A DNA stretch of 64,000 nucleotides from GCA-003244245 sp052390115 (GTDB lineage Bacteria; Actinomycetota; Actinomycetes; Mycobacteriales; Pseudonocardiaceae): assembly GCA_052390115.1 (NCBI GenBank), contig JBQTHE010000019.1:1-64000 (forward strand), read 5' to 3'. Positions 42,497 to 51,194 of this stretch are shown in pieces. The notes beneath the pieces were generated by a model that did not search any database, was not told the origin of the DNA, and saw only the letters and a list, made by a program, of their open reading frames with translations. The stretch's first letter is position 1, and every line of letters begins with the position of its first letter. Made by a program: the position numbers and the translations under genes.

Positions 42497-43078
42497 TCAG
42501 CTCGGGCTACCCAACCGCTGGCACTCCGGCGCAGTACGGAATGCCGGCAACAGTTCCTGGTTGCTGGTCAGCTGTTGGACCTGGGCGCTGGCGGCGCCGA
42601 GATCGGGGCCTGCGAGGCGGCTGAGCTTGTTCACGAACTCCGGGTCGTTCGGGTCCAACTCGGCGAGCTTCGCCCGCTGGCCGGCCACCGACTCGGCCGC
42701 GGTCTTGAAGAAGCTCACCACGGTGTCATGGATCCGCTTGCCATCGTTGATCTTCGGCGGGCCGACCTGCTCGAGATTGCGGGCGGTGTCCGCCATCGCC
42801 CGCTGGGAGCTGTCGGCGAAGGCGAGCAGCCCGTCCTTCTGTCCCTGCGGCGTTGCCTCCGCCTTCCCGACGGCGGCGGCTCCGGTGATCACCCCACTGA
42901 GGCCACCGCAGAACGCGCCCACCCAGGCGACCGGGTCAGAACCTGTCGGGGCGGCCGGCTTGGCGTCACCCGAGCTCTTGGCGTCACCCGAGTCGTTGGC
43001 GTCGCCGGAGCCGCACCCCGCCAGCGCCAGGACCAGAGCCACGATGACGACGCCGGACCGACGACGAGATGAAGGCAT
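42497..43078 (-). CDS. Hypothetical lipoprotein with short internal repeats
   Basis: This 193-residue protein has a lipoprotein signal ('VVIVALVLALAGCGSG', Cys at 22) and then three imperfect repeats of 'GDAKSS/GDANDS', coded by a tandem DNA repeat near 42960-43010. A helical domain follows ('VGAFCGGLSGVITGAAAVGK', 'LLAFADSSQRAMADTARNLE'). I do not recognise the family; small helical lipoproteins like this are common in mycolata. Confidence 0.75.
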   Translation of the reverse strand: MPSSRRRSGVVIVALVLALAGCGSGDANDSGDAKSSGDAKPAAPTGSDPVAWVGAFCGGLSGVITGAAAVGKAEATPQGQKDGLLAFADSSQRAMADTARNLEQVGPPKINDGKRIHDTVVSFFKTAAESVAGQRAKLAELDPNDPEFVNKLSRLAGPDLGAASAQVQQLTSNQELLPAFRTAPECQRLGSPS

Positions 43079-43156
43079 AGCTACTCCTCTCCGACGGTCG
43101 GTACACGTTTCGACCCGTCAGTAACGCGGGGAACGCTACTAGGACGGGTGCACCCG

Positions 43157-45454
43157 TTACGCGGTGACCTCAGCGGGTGCTGCGTCCACCAGCGAGGTGG
43201 ACCGCCGTTTGGAGATCACGACCGCTGCCACAATGACCGCCCCCGCAGCCAGGGCGATGCCGGTGCTCTGCAGTGTGGAGATGCCTTCGGCTCCTCTGAC
43301 TGCGACGATCGCCGGGGCGATCAGTACCGCGACCAGGTTCATCACCTTGATCAGTGGGTTGATCGCCGGGCCCGCGGTGTCCTTGAACGGGTCACCCACG
43401 GTGTCCCCGATGACGGTCGCGGCATGCGCGTCGGAGCCCTTGCCGCCGTGGTTACCGTCCTCGACCAGCTTCTTGGCGTTGTCCCAGGCGCCACCCGAGT
43501 TGGCGAGGAAGATCGCCATCAGGGTACCGGTGATGATCGCCCCTGCCAGGTATCCGGCCAGCGGGCCGACGCCGAGGCCGAAGCCCACCGCGACCGGGGC
43601 CAGCACGGCCAGCAGGCCTGGGGTCGCCAGCTCCCGCAGCGAGTCCTTGGTGCAGATGTCGACCACCCGGCCGTATGCCGGTCGCACCGACCCGTCCATG
43701 ATCCCGGGGTTGTCCCGGAATTGGCGGCGCACCTCGTAGACCACGGCTCCGGCCGCCCGGGACACCGCGTTGATCGCCAGCCCGGAGAACATGAACACCA
43801 CCGCAGCGCCGATGGTCAGGCCCACCAGGACGTTGGGCACCGAGACGTTGAACGCCTCATCCAGGTCCAGGCCAGCGGCCGCGGACAGGATGGCATCCCG
43901 GTAGGCACCGAACAGTGCCGTCGCGGCAAGCACCGCGGTGGCGATCGCGATGCCCTTGGTGATCGCCTTGGTGGTGTTGCCCACCGCGTCGAGCTCGGTG
44001 AGGATTCCCACCCCCTCGCCCTTGACGTCGCCGGACATCTCGGCGATGCCTTGGGCATTGTCGCTGACCGGTCCGAAGGTATCCATCGCCACGATGACAC
44101 CGACCGTGGTCAGCAGCCCGGTCCCGGCCAGCGCGACCGCGAACAGCGCGACGGTGACCGACCCGGACAGCAGGAACGCCCCGTACACCGCGGCGCCGAT
44201 CACCAGCGCGGTGTACACCGCCGACTCGAAACCGATCGAGATCCCAGCCAGGATGACGGTGGCGGCACCGGTCAGCGAGCTGCTGCCGACGTCACGGACC
44301 GGTCGGTGCTCGGTGCCGGTGAAGTAGCCGGTGAGCCACAGGATGACTCCGGCCAGCACGATGCCGATGATCACGGCGATCGCCGCGATGAGCGCCGGGT
44401 TGCCAGGGACTGTGCTGCTCAGCTGACCGTCGATGTCGGTGACGCCGGCGAGCTCGCCGAAGCTGTTGGGCAGGTAGAGGAACGCGGCCACCGTACACGC
44501 CACCGCCGAGATCGCCGCGGAGATGTAGAAGGAGCGGTTGATGGCACGCAGCCCGGGCTCGCCGGCCCGGGCCCGGGTGATGTACACGCCGATCACCGCG
44601 GTCACCACGCCGATCGCCGGCACGATCAGCGGGAACAGCAAGCCCTTCAGGCCGAATGCCGCCGTGCCCAGGATCAGCGCCGCGACCAGCGTCACCGCGT
44701 AGGACTCGAACAGGTCAGCGGCCATGCCGGCGCAGTCGCCGACGTTGTCGCCGACGTTGTCGGCGATGGTGGCGGCGTTGCGCGGGTCATCCTCGGGGAT
44801 GCCCGCCTCGATCTTGCCGACCAGGTCGCCACCCACATCGGCGGCCTTGGTGAAGATGCCACCGCCGACCCGCATGAACATCGCGAGCAGCGCGGCACCG
44901 AAGCCGAAGCCCTCCAGCACCCGAGGCGCCTGACCGGCGTAGACCAGCACCACCAGCGCGGCACCGAACAGGCCCAGGCCCACGGTGGCCATGCCCACCA
45001 CGCCACCGGTGCGGAACGCGATGCGCATCGCCTTCTCCCGGCCACCTGACTCGTTGGACGCCGCCGCGACCCGGAAATTGGCGCGGGTGGACAGCCACAT
45101 GCCCATATAGCCGATCGACGCCGAGAACAGCGCCCCGAGCAGGAAGAAGATCGAGCGGCCGATCCGCTCGCCGGTGGTCTCGGCTGGTAGCGCGAACAGC
45201 ACCAGGAAGACGATCACGGCGAACACGGACAGCGTCCTGAACTGCCGGTTCAGGTAAGCCGAGGCGCCCTCCTGGATCGCCCGGCCGATCTCCTGCATGC
45301 GCGGCGTACCCTGACCTGCGGCCAGCACCTCCCGGAGCAGGACGGCGCCGACGGCCAGAGCGGCCAAAGCGACGACGGCTACCACGCCGACGACGGTGTA
45401 GTCCCCCCCGCTCAGCTCAAGATCCCCGTACTGGGCGGGGATGAACCCGGACAT
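43157..45454 (-). CDS. hppA: Proton-pumping membrane pyrophosphatase (K+-independent type)
   Basis: This 765-residue protein has about 16 membrane helices. It hydrolyses pyrophosphate and pumps H+. Signatures are 'DNVGDNVGDCAGMAADLFE', 'TELDAVGNTTKAITKGIAIA' with Lys in place of the Ala of K+-dependent enzymes, and 'KGSDAHAATVIGDTVGDPFK' near the end. The ATG at 45454 has an AGGAGG ribosome site. The gene turns biosynthetic pyrophosphate into proton-motive force. It is divergent from the helicase gene; a family A palindrome lies between. Confidence 0.95.
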   Translation of the reverse strand: MSGFIPAQYGDLELSGGDYTVVGVVAVVALAALAVGAVLLREVLAAGQGTPRMQEIGRAIQEGASAYLNRQFRTLSVFAVIVFLVLFALPAETTGERIGRSIFFLLGALFSASIGYMGMWLSTRANFRVAAASNESGGREKAMRIAFRTGGVVGMATVGLGLFGAALVVLVYAGQAPRVLEGFGFGAALLAMFMRVGGGIFTKAADVGGDLVGKIEAGIPEDDPRNAATIADNVGDNVGDCAGMAADLFESYAVTLVAALILGTAAFGLKGLLFPLIVPAIGVVTAVIGVYITRARAGEPGLRAINRSFYISAAISAVACTVAAFLYLPNSFGELAGVTDIDGQLSSTVPGNPALIAAIAVIIGIVLAGVILWLTGYFTGTEHRPVRDVGSSSLTGAATVILAGISIGFESAVYTALVIGAAVYGAFLLSGSVTVALFAVALAGTGLLTTVGVIVAMDTFGPVSDNAQGIAEMSGDVKGEGVGILTELDAVGNTTKAITKGIAIATAVLAATALFGAYRDAILSAAAGLDLDEAFNVSVPNVLVGLTIGAAVVFMFSGLAINAVSRAAGAVVYEVRRQFRDNPGIMDGSVRPAYGRVVDICTKDSLRELATPGLLAVLAPVAVGFGLGVGPLAGYLAGAIITGTLMAIFLANSGGAWDNAKKLVEDGNHGGKGSDAHAATVIGDTVGDPFKDTAGPAINPLIKVMNLVAVLIAPAIVAVRGAEGISTLQSTGIALAAGAVIVAAVVISKRRSTSLVDAAPAEVTA

Positions 45455-45709
45455 CCGTCCTCCTGGTTTCCATGCATACACCGAACGCGCCGCCCCGCGA
45501 GACGGCATCCCGGCCGGTGAGTCTATGCGTTGCCGTCGCTGGTCACCTCGGCCGGTGCCGTTGACCGCCGACTGCTCCCCGTCTCCCGAACTCAACAGGG
45601 GAGCTGTTTGATCAAGCCCGGACAGCTCCCCTGTTGAGTTCGGGAGCCACAGCGCACCCAGGCCGCAGCCTCTGTGAAGGGTGATGAGGTTAGCGTGCGG
45701 GGTGGGGGA
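45455..45709. promoter_or_regulatory. Divergent promoter region with palindrome
   Basis: This gap of 255 bases separates hppA and the helicase gene. It includes the family A palindrome at 45583-45646. No other motif is evident. Confidence 0.4.
45583..45646. repeat. Family A palindrome, copy 3
   Basis: CTCCCGAACTCAACAGGGGA starts the left arm (45583-45610) and its inverse ends the right arm (45620-45646). It lies between divergent genes, where a terminator makes little sense. The inner stem differs from copies 1 and 2 in both arms. Confidence 0.75.
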
Positions 45710-48124
45710 ATGGCGGCGAGTGGGAGGCGGACGGCGGTGCAGCGCGGTGAGGGGCGGGGGCAGGCCCTGCTGCGGGGGCTGCTCGCCACCGCCGGCCGAG
45801 CCGGCAATCAGACCACCGCCGTGGACGGTGAATCGCCGTTGCGACACGCTGTGACGATTCCGGCCCGGGCTGCGACGACGGTGCCGTGGCCGTGTTGGAT
45901 GCCCGATGAGCTGCGGGCGGCCTTTGAGGTGACGGGTGTGGCGGCGCCGTGGGCGCATCAGATCGCCGTCGCGGAGCTGGCCCGAGCGGGCCGCCACGTC
46001 GTGGTCGCCACCGGTACCGCGTCGGGTAAGTCGCTGGCCTACCAGCTGCCGGTGCTCACCGACCTGCTGACCGACCAGCAGGCCACCGCGCTGTATCTGG
46101 CTCCCACCAAGGCGTTGGGCGCCGACCAGATCCGGGCGGTGGCCGCGCTGGAGCTGGCCGGGGTGCGGCCCGCCGGTTACGACGGCGATACCCCGATGGC
46201 CGAGCGGGACTGGGTGCGCGCACACGCCCGGTGGGTGTTCACCAACCCGGACATGCTGCACCACGGCCTGCTCCCCCGGCACGACCGCTGGGCACGCCTG
46301 CTGCGGAGGTTGCGCTTCGTGGTGATCGACGAGTGCCACGCCTACCGGGGGGTGTTCGGCTCGCACGTCGCCCTGCTGCTGCGCCGGTTACGCCGGGTCG
46401 CCGCCCGCTACGGCGCGCATCCGGTGTTCGTGCTCGCGTCGGCGACGGTCGCAGACCCGGCTGCCTCGGCCTCCCGGCTCACCGGCCTGGACACAGTGGC
46501 CGTCACCGAGGACGCATCCCCACGCGGTGAGCGCACCGTGGCACTGTGGGAGCCGCCGTTGCTGGACGAGCTGACCGGCGAGAACGGGGCACCGGTGCGC
46601 CGATCGGCAGGAGCCGAAGCCGCTCGGCTGCTGGCCGACCTGGTGATTGAAGGCGCCCGCACCCTGGTGTTCGTCCGCTCCCGCCGGGGCGCGGAGCTGA
46701 CCGCTCTGGGGGCCCAGCGGGCGCTGTCGGCCGCTGCGGCAGGTGACCTCGCCTCCCGGATCGCCGCCTACCGGGCGGGCTATCTCCCCGAGGAGCGCCG
46801 GGCGCTGGAGAAGGCGCTGGACTCCGAGGAGCTGCTCGGGGTGGCCTCGACCAACGCGCTGGAGCTGGGGGTGGACATCGCCGGCCTCGATGCGGTGGTG
46901 CTGGCCGGTTACCCGGGCACCCGGGCGTCGTTCTGGCAGCAGGCCGGGCGAGCCGGACGGGCCGGGTCCGGGGCGCTGGTGGTGTTCGTCGCCCGGGACG
47001 ACCCGCTGGACACCTACCTGGTTCATCACAGTGCGGCGCTGCTGGGCTCAGCGGTCGAGGCGACCGTGCTGGACCCGACGAACCCCTACGTGCTGCGACC
47101 GCAGCTGGCCTGCGCGGCCGCCGAGCTGCCGCTGACCGAAGCCTGCGTCGAGGAGCTGGGTGGCGAGATGGCTCGGTCCGTGGTCGCTGAACTGGTTGCC
47201 GAGGGGGCGTTGCGCCGCCGCCCCGGCGGTTGGTACTGGGCCACTCCACGGCAGCGCTCATACCCCAGCCCGCACTCCGAGGTCGACATCCGTGGCTCCG
47301 GGGGGCAGCAGGTGGCGGTGGTGGAGGCCGGCACCGGTCGGATGCTCGGCACCGTCGACCCCGTCTCAGCCTGCAGCACGGTGCACCCGGGCGCGGTGTA
47401 TCTGCATCGGGGTGACTCGTTCGTCGTCGACGAGCTGGATCTGGACGCCGGAATCGCCCTGGTGCATCCCGAGGAGCCGGCCTGGCACACCTCGGCCCGA
47501 TCCACCAGCGACATCTGCGTGGTGTCGGTGCTGGCGCAGCGGCGGTCGGGTGGGGTGTCAGTGGCGCTGGGCGAGGTGGAAGTGACCTCACAGGTCGTCG
47601 GCTACCTGCGGCAGCTGCCGTCGGGCGAGGTACTCGATGCTGTCGGGTTGGAGCTGCCGGCGGCCACGCTGCGCACCAGGGCGGTCTGGTACACGGTGTC
47701 CGAGCAGTTGCTCGCCGGCGCCGGGCTGGCACCGGCCGCCTGGCCCGGCGCGCTGCACGCCGCCGAGCACGCCGCGATCGGCCTGCTGCCCCTGGTCGCC
47801 ACCTGCGACCGGTGGGATATCGGTGGCGTCTCTACGGCGCTGCACCCGGACACCGGAGAGCCGACGGTGTTCGTGCACGACGGGCATCCCGGTGGAGCCG
47901 GGTTCGCCGACCGGGGCCACGCCGCGCTTACACCGTGGCTGACGGCGACCAGAGACGCCATCGCCGCCTGCGAGTGCCCGGCCGGTTGCCCCTCGTGTGT
48001 GCAGTCGCCGAAATGCGGCAACGGCAACGACCCGCTGGACAAGGCCGGCGCGATCGAGGTGCTCAACGTCGTGCTCGCCGCGCTGCCGGCAAGCATGCAT
48101 TCGAAGTCGCGCGATGAGCGCTAG
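45710..48124 (+). CDS. DEAD/DEAH-box helicase of the MrfA/Hrq1 type
   Basis: From ATG 45710 the protein has 804 residues. Motif I is 'VATGTASGKSLAYQLP', motif Ia 'YLAPTKALGADQIRA', motif II 'FVVIDECHAYRGVFG' (DECH), motif III 'VLASATVADP' and motif VI 'QQAGRAGRAGSGALVVFV'. The C-terminal MZB (DUF1998) part ends in the zinc cluster 'CECPAGCPSCVQSPKCGN'. This is the MrfA family, which works in repair of mitomycin-type adducts in Bacillus. A direct repair role here is inferred. GTG starts upstream (45674, 45695) are possible. Confidence 0.9.
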   Translation: MAASGRRTAVQRGEGRGQALLRGLLATAGRAGNQTTAVDGESPLRHAVTIPARAATTVPWPCWMPDELRAAFEVTGVAAPWAHQIAVAELARAGRHVVVATGTASGKSLAYQLPVLTDLLTDQQATALYLAPTKALGADQIRAVAALELAGVRPAGYDGDTPMAERDWVRAHARWVFTNPDMLHHGLLPRHDRWARLLRRLRFVVIDECHAYRGVFGSHVALLLRRLRRVAARYGAHPVFVLASATVADPAASASRLTGLDTVAVTEDASPRGERTVALWEPPLLDELTGENGAPVRRSAGAEAARLLADLVIEGARTLVFVRSRRGAELTALGAQRALSAAAAGDLASRIAAYRAGYLPEERRALEKALDSEELLGVASTNALELGVDIAGLDAVVLAGYPGTRASFWQQAGRAGRAGSGALVVFVARDDPLDTYLVHHSAALLGSAVEATVLDPTNPYVLRPQLACAAAELPLTEACVEELGGEMARSVVAELVAEGALRRRPGGWYWATPRQRSYPSPHSEVDIRGSGGQQVAVVEAGTGRMLGTVDPVSACSTVHPGAVYLHRGDSFVVDELDLDAGIALVHPEEPAWHTSARSTSDICVVSVLAQRRSGGVSVALGEVEVTSQVVGYLRQLPSGEVLDAVGLELPAATLRTRAVWYTVSEQLLAGAGLAPAAWPGALHAAEHAAIGLLPLVATCDRWDIGGVSTALHPDTGEPTVFVHDGHPGGAGFADRGHAALTPWLTATRDAIAACECPAGCPSCVQSPKCGNGNDPLDKAGAIEVLNVVLAALPASMHSKSRDER

Positions 48125-48133
48125 AATAGCTGC

Positions 48134-48376
48134 GTGGCTACGATCCAGATCCGCGATGTATCGGACGACGTGCACCGCATCTACCAGCAGCGGGCCGCAC
48201 TGGCGGGGATGAGCTTGCAGGAGTACCTCCGTGCTGAGCTGACCCGGAATGCACGAACCCGGACCCCGGCTGAATTGGTGGCCGAGACCGAGCAGCGACT
48301 GATCTCGGAAGGCAGTGAGGGGTTCGCCACCCGATCCTCGGCCGCGCTGCTCCGAGCGGATCGGGCGGCGCATTGA
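48134..48376 (+). CDS. vapB: VapB/FitA-type antitoxin
   Basis: This 80-residue protein is a ribbon-helix-helix antitoxin: 'TIQIRDVSDDVHRIYQQRA' then 'LAGMSLQEYLRAELTRNAR' with the 'MSLQEYL' helix turn. Its helical acidic tail binds the VapC toxin. A GTG start at 48134 is 9 bases after the helicase stop, so read-through transcription is likely. It overlaps vapC by four bases (TTGA). Confidence 0.9.
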   Translation: MATIQIRDVSDDVHRIYQQRAALAGMSLQEYLRAELTRNARTRTPAELVAETEQRLISEGSEGFATRSSAALLRADRAAH

Positions 48377-48819
48377 CCGTCTTCGACGCCTCTGTCCTGG
48401 TCGACGCGCTGGTGGTGGCCGGGCGTGCCGGAGACGATGCCCGCAGTGTGCTGCGCGATCGCTCGCTGTTGCATGTTCCGTCGATCTTCGCAGCCGAGGC
48501 GACCTCGGCGATCCGTTCGATGCAGGCGCGCGGAGACGTGAGCTCGGGGCTCGCCCGCGGCGCGGTCTCGAAGATCAAGGTAGTGCAGATCGTGCAGTAC
48601 CCCTTCGAGCCGTTTCTCAACCGCGTGTGGGAGTTGCGCGACAACCTCAGTGTGTACGACGGCTGGTATGTCGCCCTTGCGGAATCGCTTGATACCAGCC
48701 TGGTGACAGCGGACCGTCGACTCGCGCGGGCGTCGGGCCCGCGCTGCCCGGTGATGGAGGTCGCCCGGTTGGCCGCGGGCTCGCTGGGACCGCCGGAGCA
48801 GCGGAGCCGCCCAGAGTGA
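48373..48819 (+). CDS. vapC: VapC-type PIN toxin
   Basis: This 148-residue PIN ribonuclease has 'TVFDASVLVDALV' with the first Asp, 'SIFAAEATSAIRSMQARGD' with the acidic helix, 'SVYDGWYVALAESLDTSLVT' with the next Asp, and 'ADRRLARASG' with the last. All four acidic active-site positions are present, so it should be active. The TTG start is coupled to vapB. Typical VapC targets are tRNA or rRNA, not decided here. Confidence 0.92.
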   Translation: MTVFDASVLVDALVVAGRAGDDARSVLRDRSLLHVPSIFAAEATSAIRSMQARGDVSSGLARGAVSKIKVVQIVQYPFEPFLNRVWELRDNLSVYDGWYVALAESLDTSLVTADRRLARASGPRCPVMEVARLAAGSLGPPEQRSRPE

Positions 48820-49770
48820 TCAATCCAGATTGCCGCGCCGGTCGAAGCGCACCGTCATGGTCGTCAAGTCGACGTCGGTGACCTCAAAGCCCGCTGCTAG
48901 CCACGCCTTGGCCTGGACGCGGCCAGGGGAGTTGCCCCACCAGCTCCGCTGGGTCGACGCCGACTTCGGGAGCCCGCCGGGCACGATCTGGTCGATCTCG
49001 GCGAAGCCGACCTCGACGTGACCACTCTTGCGGGCGACGAGGTAGTCGAACAGCGGCCGGTACTTCCCGGTGACCGGAGGTATCGCCGTGACCTGAGCTG
49101 CCGCTGGAGCAGGCTCCGCCGCTGGGCGTGGCGTCTGGCCGTTCGTGAGCGCCACTGGTGACACTGGCCGGTGCTCGGCGATGGTCAGCGGGGCAATGTC
49201 CGAGATCGCCGGGGCGGCCGCCGGCGGGACAGGGCCGAACACCTGCCGGCTGGCGGCCACCACCATCCGGCCGTACGCACGGTTGCTCACCGCACCGATC
49301 GCCGCGCCGATGCCGAACGGCAGGATCTTGCTGATCGTCAGGATCCAGCGCCTGGTGCAGTACTTCGTGACCAGCCACCGGCGCACCCTCTTGCCGCTGT
49401 AGGTCAACCCCGGTCCACGGACCCCGAAGACGATCGCGAGTAGCAGCATCCGCCGCCGCTCGATGTCGTGTACCGGCGTGCCGTGCACCTCGGCAACGGC
49501 TAGCGTGAACAGCGCGGTGGCCTCCAGGAACGCGGCCGACTCCGCGACGGTGAGCGCGCGGGCAACCGCCGATCTCGCTCTGGGCGCCGCGGCGACCGCA
49601 CCGGCGGCCGCCCCCGTACCGGTCACCGTGGCCACGTACTTCTTCTCCAGAGCGGCCACGATCTCGGCCGGGGTGGCGCCGGGATGCCGGCGATGTACCC
49701 GCCGCACGTGGTTGGCCACTACCGAGTGCTGGACCCGGATGGCCCTGTCGATGCTGTCGGTCAGCAGCAT
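48820..49770 (-). CDS. EcsC-like N-terminus plus DUF7662-type C-terminal domain
   Basis: This 316-residue protein has a helical N-terminus with a Gly/Ala-rich amphipathic region (residues ~20-170, 'LPFGIGAAIGAVSNRAYGRM'), matching an EcsC-like membrane-associated fold. After a Pro/Ala linker a C-terminal domain ('YRPLFDYLVARKSGHVEVGF', 'RSWWGNSPGRVQAKAWLAAG') resembles the small DUF7662 domain found in many conflict and mobile-element proteins. The function is unknown. It is convergent with vapC and ends one base after it. Confidence 0.7.
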   Translation of the reverse strand: MLLTDSIDRAIRVQHSVVANHVRRVHRRHPGATPAEIVAALEKKYVATVTGTGAAAGAVAAAPRARSAVARALTVAESAAFLEATALFTLAVAEVHGTPVHDIERRRMLLLAIVFGVRGPGLTYSGKRVRRWLVTKYCTRRWILTISKILPFGIGAAIGAVSNRAYGRMVVAASRQVFGPVPPAAAPAISDIAPLTIAEHRPVSPVALTNGQTPRPAAEPAPAAAQVTAIPPVTGKYRPLFDYLVARKSGHVEVGFAEIDQIVPGGLPKSASTQRSWWGNSPGRVQAKAWLAAGFEVTDVDLTTMTVRFDRRGNLD

Positions 49771-49855
49771 GTCCTACCTCCAGTCGGCGCCGGTGGCCGC
49801 CCGACGTTAGCCCGCCACGCAGCGTGAGCTCCGACCGGGACAGCCGCGTCAGGCG

Positions 49856-50605
49856 GTGAGCAGCACTACGCTTGCTGGTGTGGATCCGCTGCTGCCGGCG
49901 CACCCGTTCGAGGCCTACGGGTTATCACACGGTGTGGTGCTCTTGGTGCTCACCATGGTGGCGGCGGCACTCGTAGTCCTCGGTCGGCGATACCGCGGCA
50001 CCCCGACCGAGCTGCCGTTGAGCCGGGTCTTTGCGGTGGTGTTCGCCGCGTTCCTGGTGCCGGTCGAGGTCTACTGGCTCTTGCCCGGGCAGTCGGGCAT
50101 CGCGCATTCGCTGCCGTTGCAACTGTGCGACCTGGCGGCGATGGCCACGGTCTGGGCGCTGTGGTCGCACTCCCCGACGGCTTTCGCGCTGACCTACTTC
50201 TGGGGTCTCACACTCACCTCGCAGGCGTTCCTCAGCCCGGAGCTGAACGGCCCGGACTTCCCGTCGCTGCAGTTCCTGTCGTTCTTCGGCATGCACAGCC
50301 TGGTGCTGTGGGCCGCGATCTACCTGACCTGGGGAGTGGGGCTGCGCCCGGACTGGCGCAGCTACCGGATCGCGCTGCAGGTCACGATCGGCTGGATGGC
50401 GGTGATGTTCGTCTTCAATCATCTCGCCGGGACCAACTACGGCTTCCTCAACGCCAAGCCACAGGCCGCATCGCTGCTGGACGTACTGGGTCCGTGGCCC
50501 TGGTACCTGCTGTCCGGGCTGGTCCTGGGCGCCACGGTCTGGGCCCTCATCACCTGGCCATGGGTGCGGCAGCGGACCCTGCGGGGCACCCCAGCCACCG
50601 CCTGA
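49856..50605 (+). CDS. TIGR02206 family integral membrane protein (YwaF/TMEM164-like)
   Basis: This 249-residue protein has about seven membrane helices. 'HSLPLQLCDLAAMATVWAL' and 'FNHLAGTNYGFLNAKP' are signatures of the TIGR02206 family, where 'QLCD' and 'GTNYxFL' are conserved. The function in bacteria is unknown; distant TMEM164 homologues act on lipids. The start is GTG 49856 or GTG 49880; the latter begins at the conserved 'DPLLPAHPF'. Confidence 0.88.
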   Translation: MSSTTLAGVDPLLPAHPFEAYGLSHGVVLLVLTMVAAALVVLGRRYRGTPTELPLSRVFAVVFAAFLVPVEVYWLLPGQSGIAHSLPLQLCDLAAMATVWALWSHSPTAFALTYFWGLTLTSQAFLSPELNGPDFPSLQFLSFFGMHSLVLWAAIYLTWGVGLRPDWRSYRIALQVTIGWMAVMFVFNHLAGTNYGFLNAKPQAASLLDVLGPWPWYLLSGLVLGATVWALITWPWVRQRTLRGTPATA

Positions 50606-50916
50606 GAAACAACCGGACAGGCAACCGCCCCTTCCACACCCAGCGACCAGTTGCGCACAAGGCCCTCGCCGGTGTGTCCTGACGGAATGCTCAACCGCGA
50701 TGCCGCGAGCTATGGCGAGGACAACGTGGGGAATCTGGGTGGATTGGTCGAACCAGAAGACGACAGCTCCACTTCAGGAGCCCGGTCGGCGGCTCCTCTG
50801 TAATCGGCCGGGCGACTCCGCTCTTCGCCTCCACGGCCGTCGGCTGAGCCGGAGGAGGGTGTCGGAGGTATGGGCAACTCCTCGGCGCCGACGTAAAGTC
50901 GATAGGAAGTTCGGCT
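50606..50916. promoter_or_regulatory. Region upstream of the Fxs peptide gene
   Basis: No gene is seen in 311 bases. A small hairpin (AGGAGC 50776-50781 with GCTCCT 50792-50797) lies 130 bases before the peptide ATG. It probably carries the promoter of the RiPP operon. Confidence 0.4.
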
Positions 50917-51192
50917 ATGCATCACCTAGCGCTGAGACGTCGGGTCACCGATGGATCGATGCGCCTCGACGAGGAGGCGGCGGTGGACGATCTCTGCGGC
51001 GATCTTGAGGCTGAGCTGGTCGACCTTGGCGACATGAGGCTCACCGACCTTCGCGCGCTGGGGGACGCCCCACTGGCCCACTCCCTGCGCAGAATCATCG
51101 AAGAGAGCCAGGACGAGACCGCCGAGGTCGTCTCCGGGTTCGACTCGAGCATCGCAGGCGAAGTTTCAGGTGAGTTTCTGATGGAGGGGTAA
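50917..51192 (+). CDS. fxsA: FxSxx-type RiPP precursor peptide (FxsA-like, with C-terminal extension)
   Basis: This 91-residue peptide has a leader typical of FxsA: 'TDGSMRLDEEAAVDDLC', 'LEAELVDLGDMRLTDLRALG' and 'PLAHSLRRIIEES'. The core motif FDSSI occupies residues 75-79. In the usual family FxSxx is at the very C-terminus, but here 12 more residues follow (AGEVSGEFLMEG) before the TAA. The maturase gene begins 2 bases later, and its ribosome site (GGAGGGG) lies in the extension codons. The crosslink is expected on the F-D-S part; that is inferred from the family. Confidence 0.85.
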   Translation: MHHLALRRRVTDGSMRLDEEAAVDDLCGDLEAELVDLGDMRLTDLRALGDAPLAHSLRRIIEESQDETAEVVSGFDSSIAGEVSGEFLMEG

Positions 51193-51194
51193 GG

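Noticed and set aside
43148..45049. A 633-residue plus-strand frame opposite hppA
   Set aside because: Its composition (His, Arg, Gln, Gly, Asp) is the typical antisense shadow of a GC-rich membrane protein gene.
43157..46366. A 1069-residue open frame covering hppA and 900 bases upstream
   Set aside because: Only 43157-45454 has pyrophosphatase sequence and a ribosome site. The upstream part is a shadow of the helicase gene and the palindrome region.
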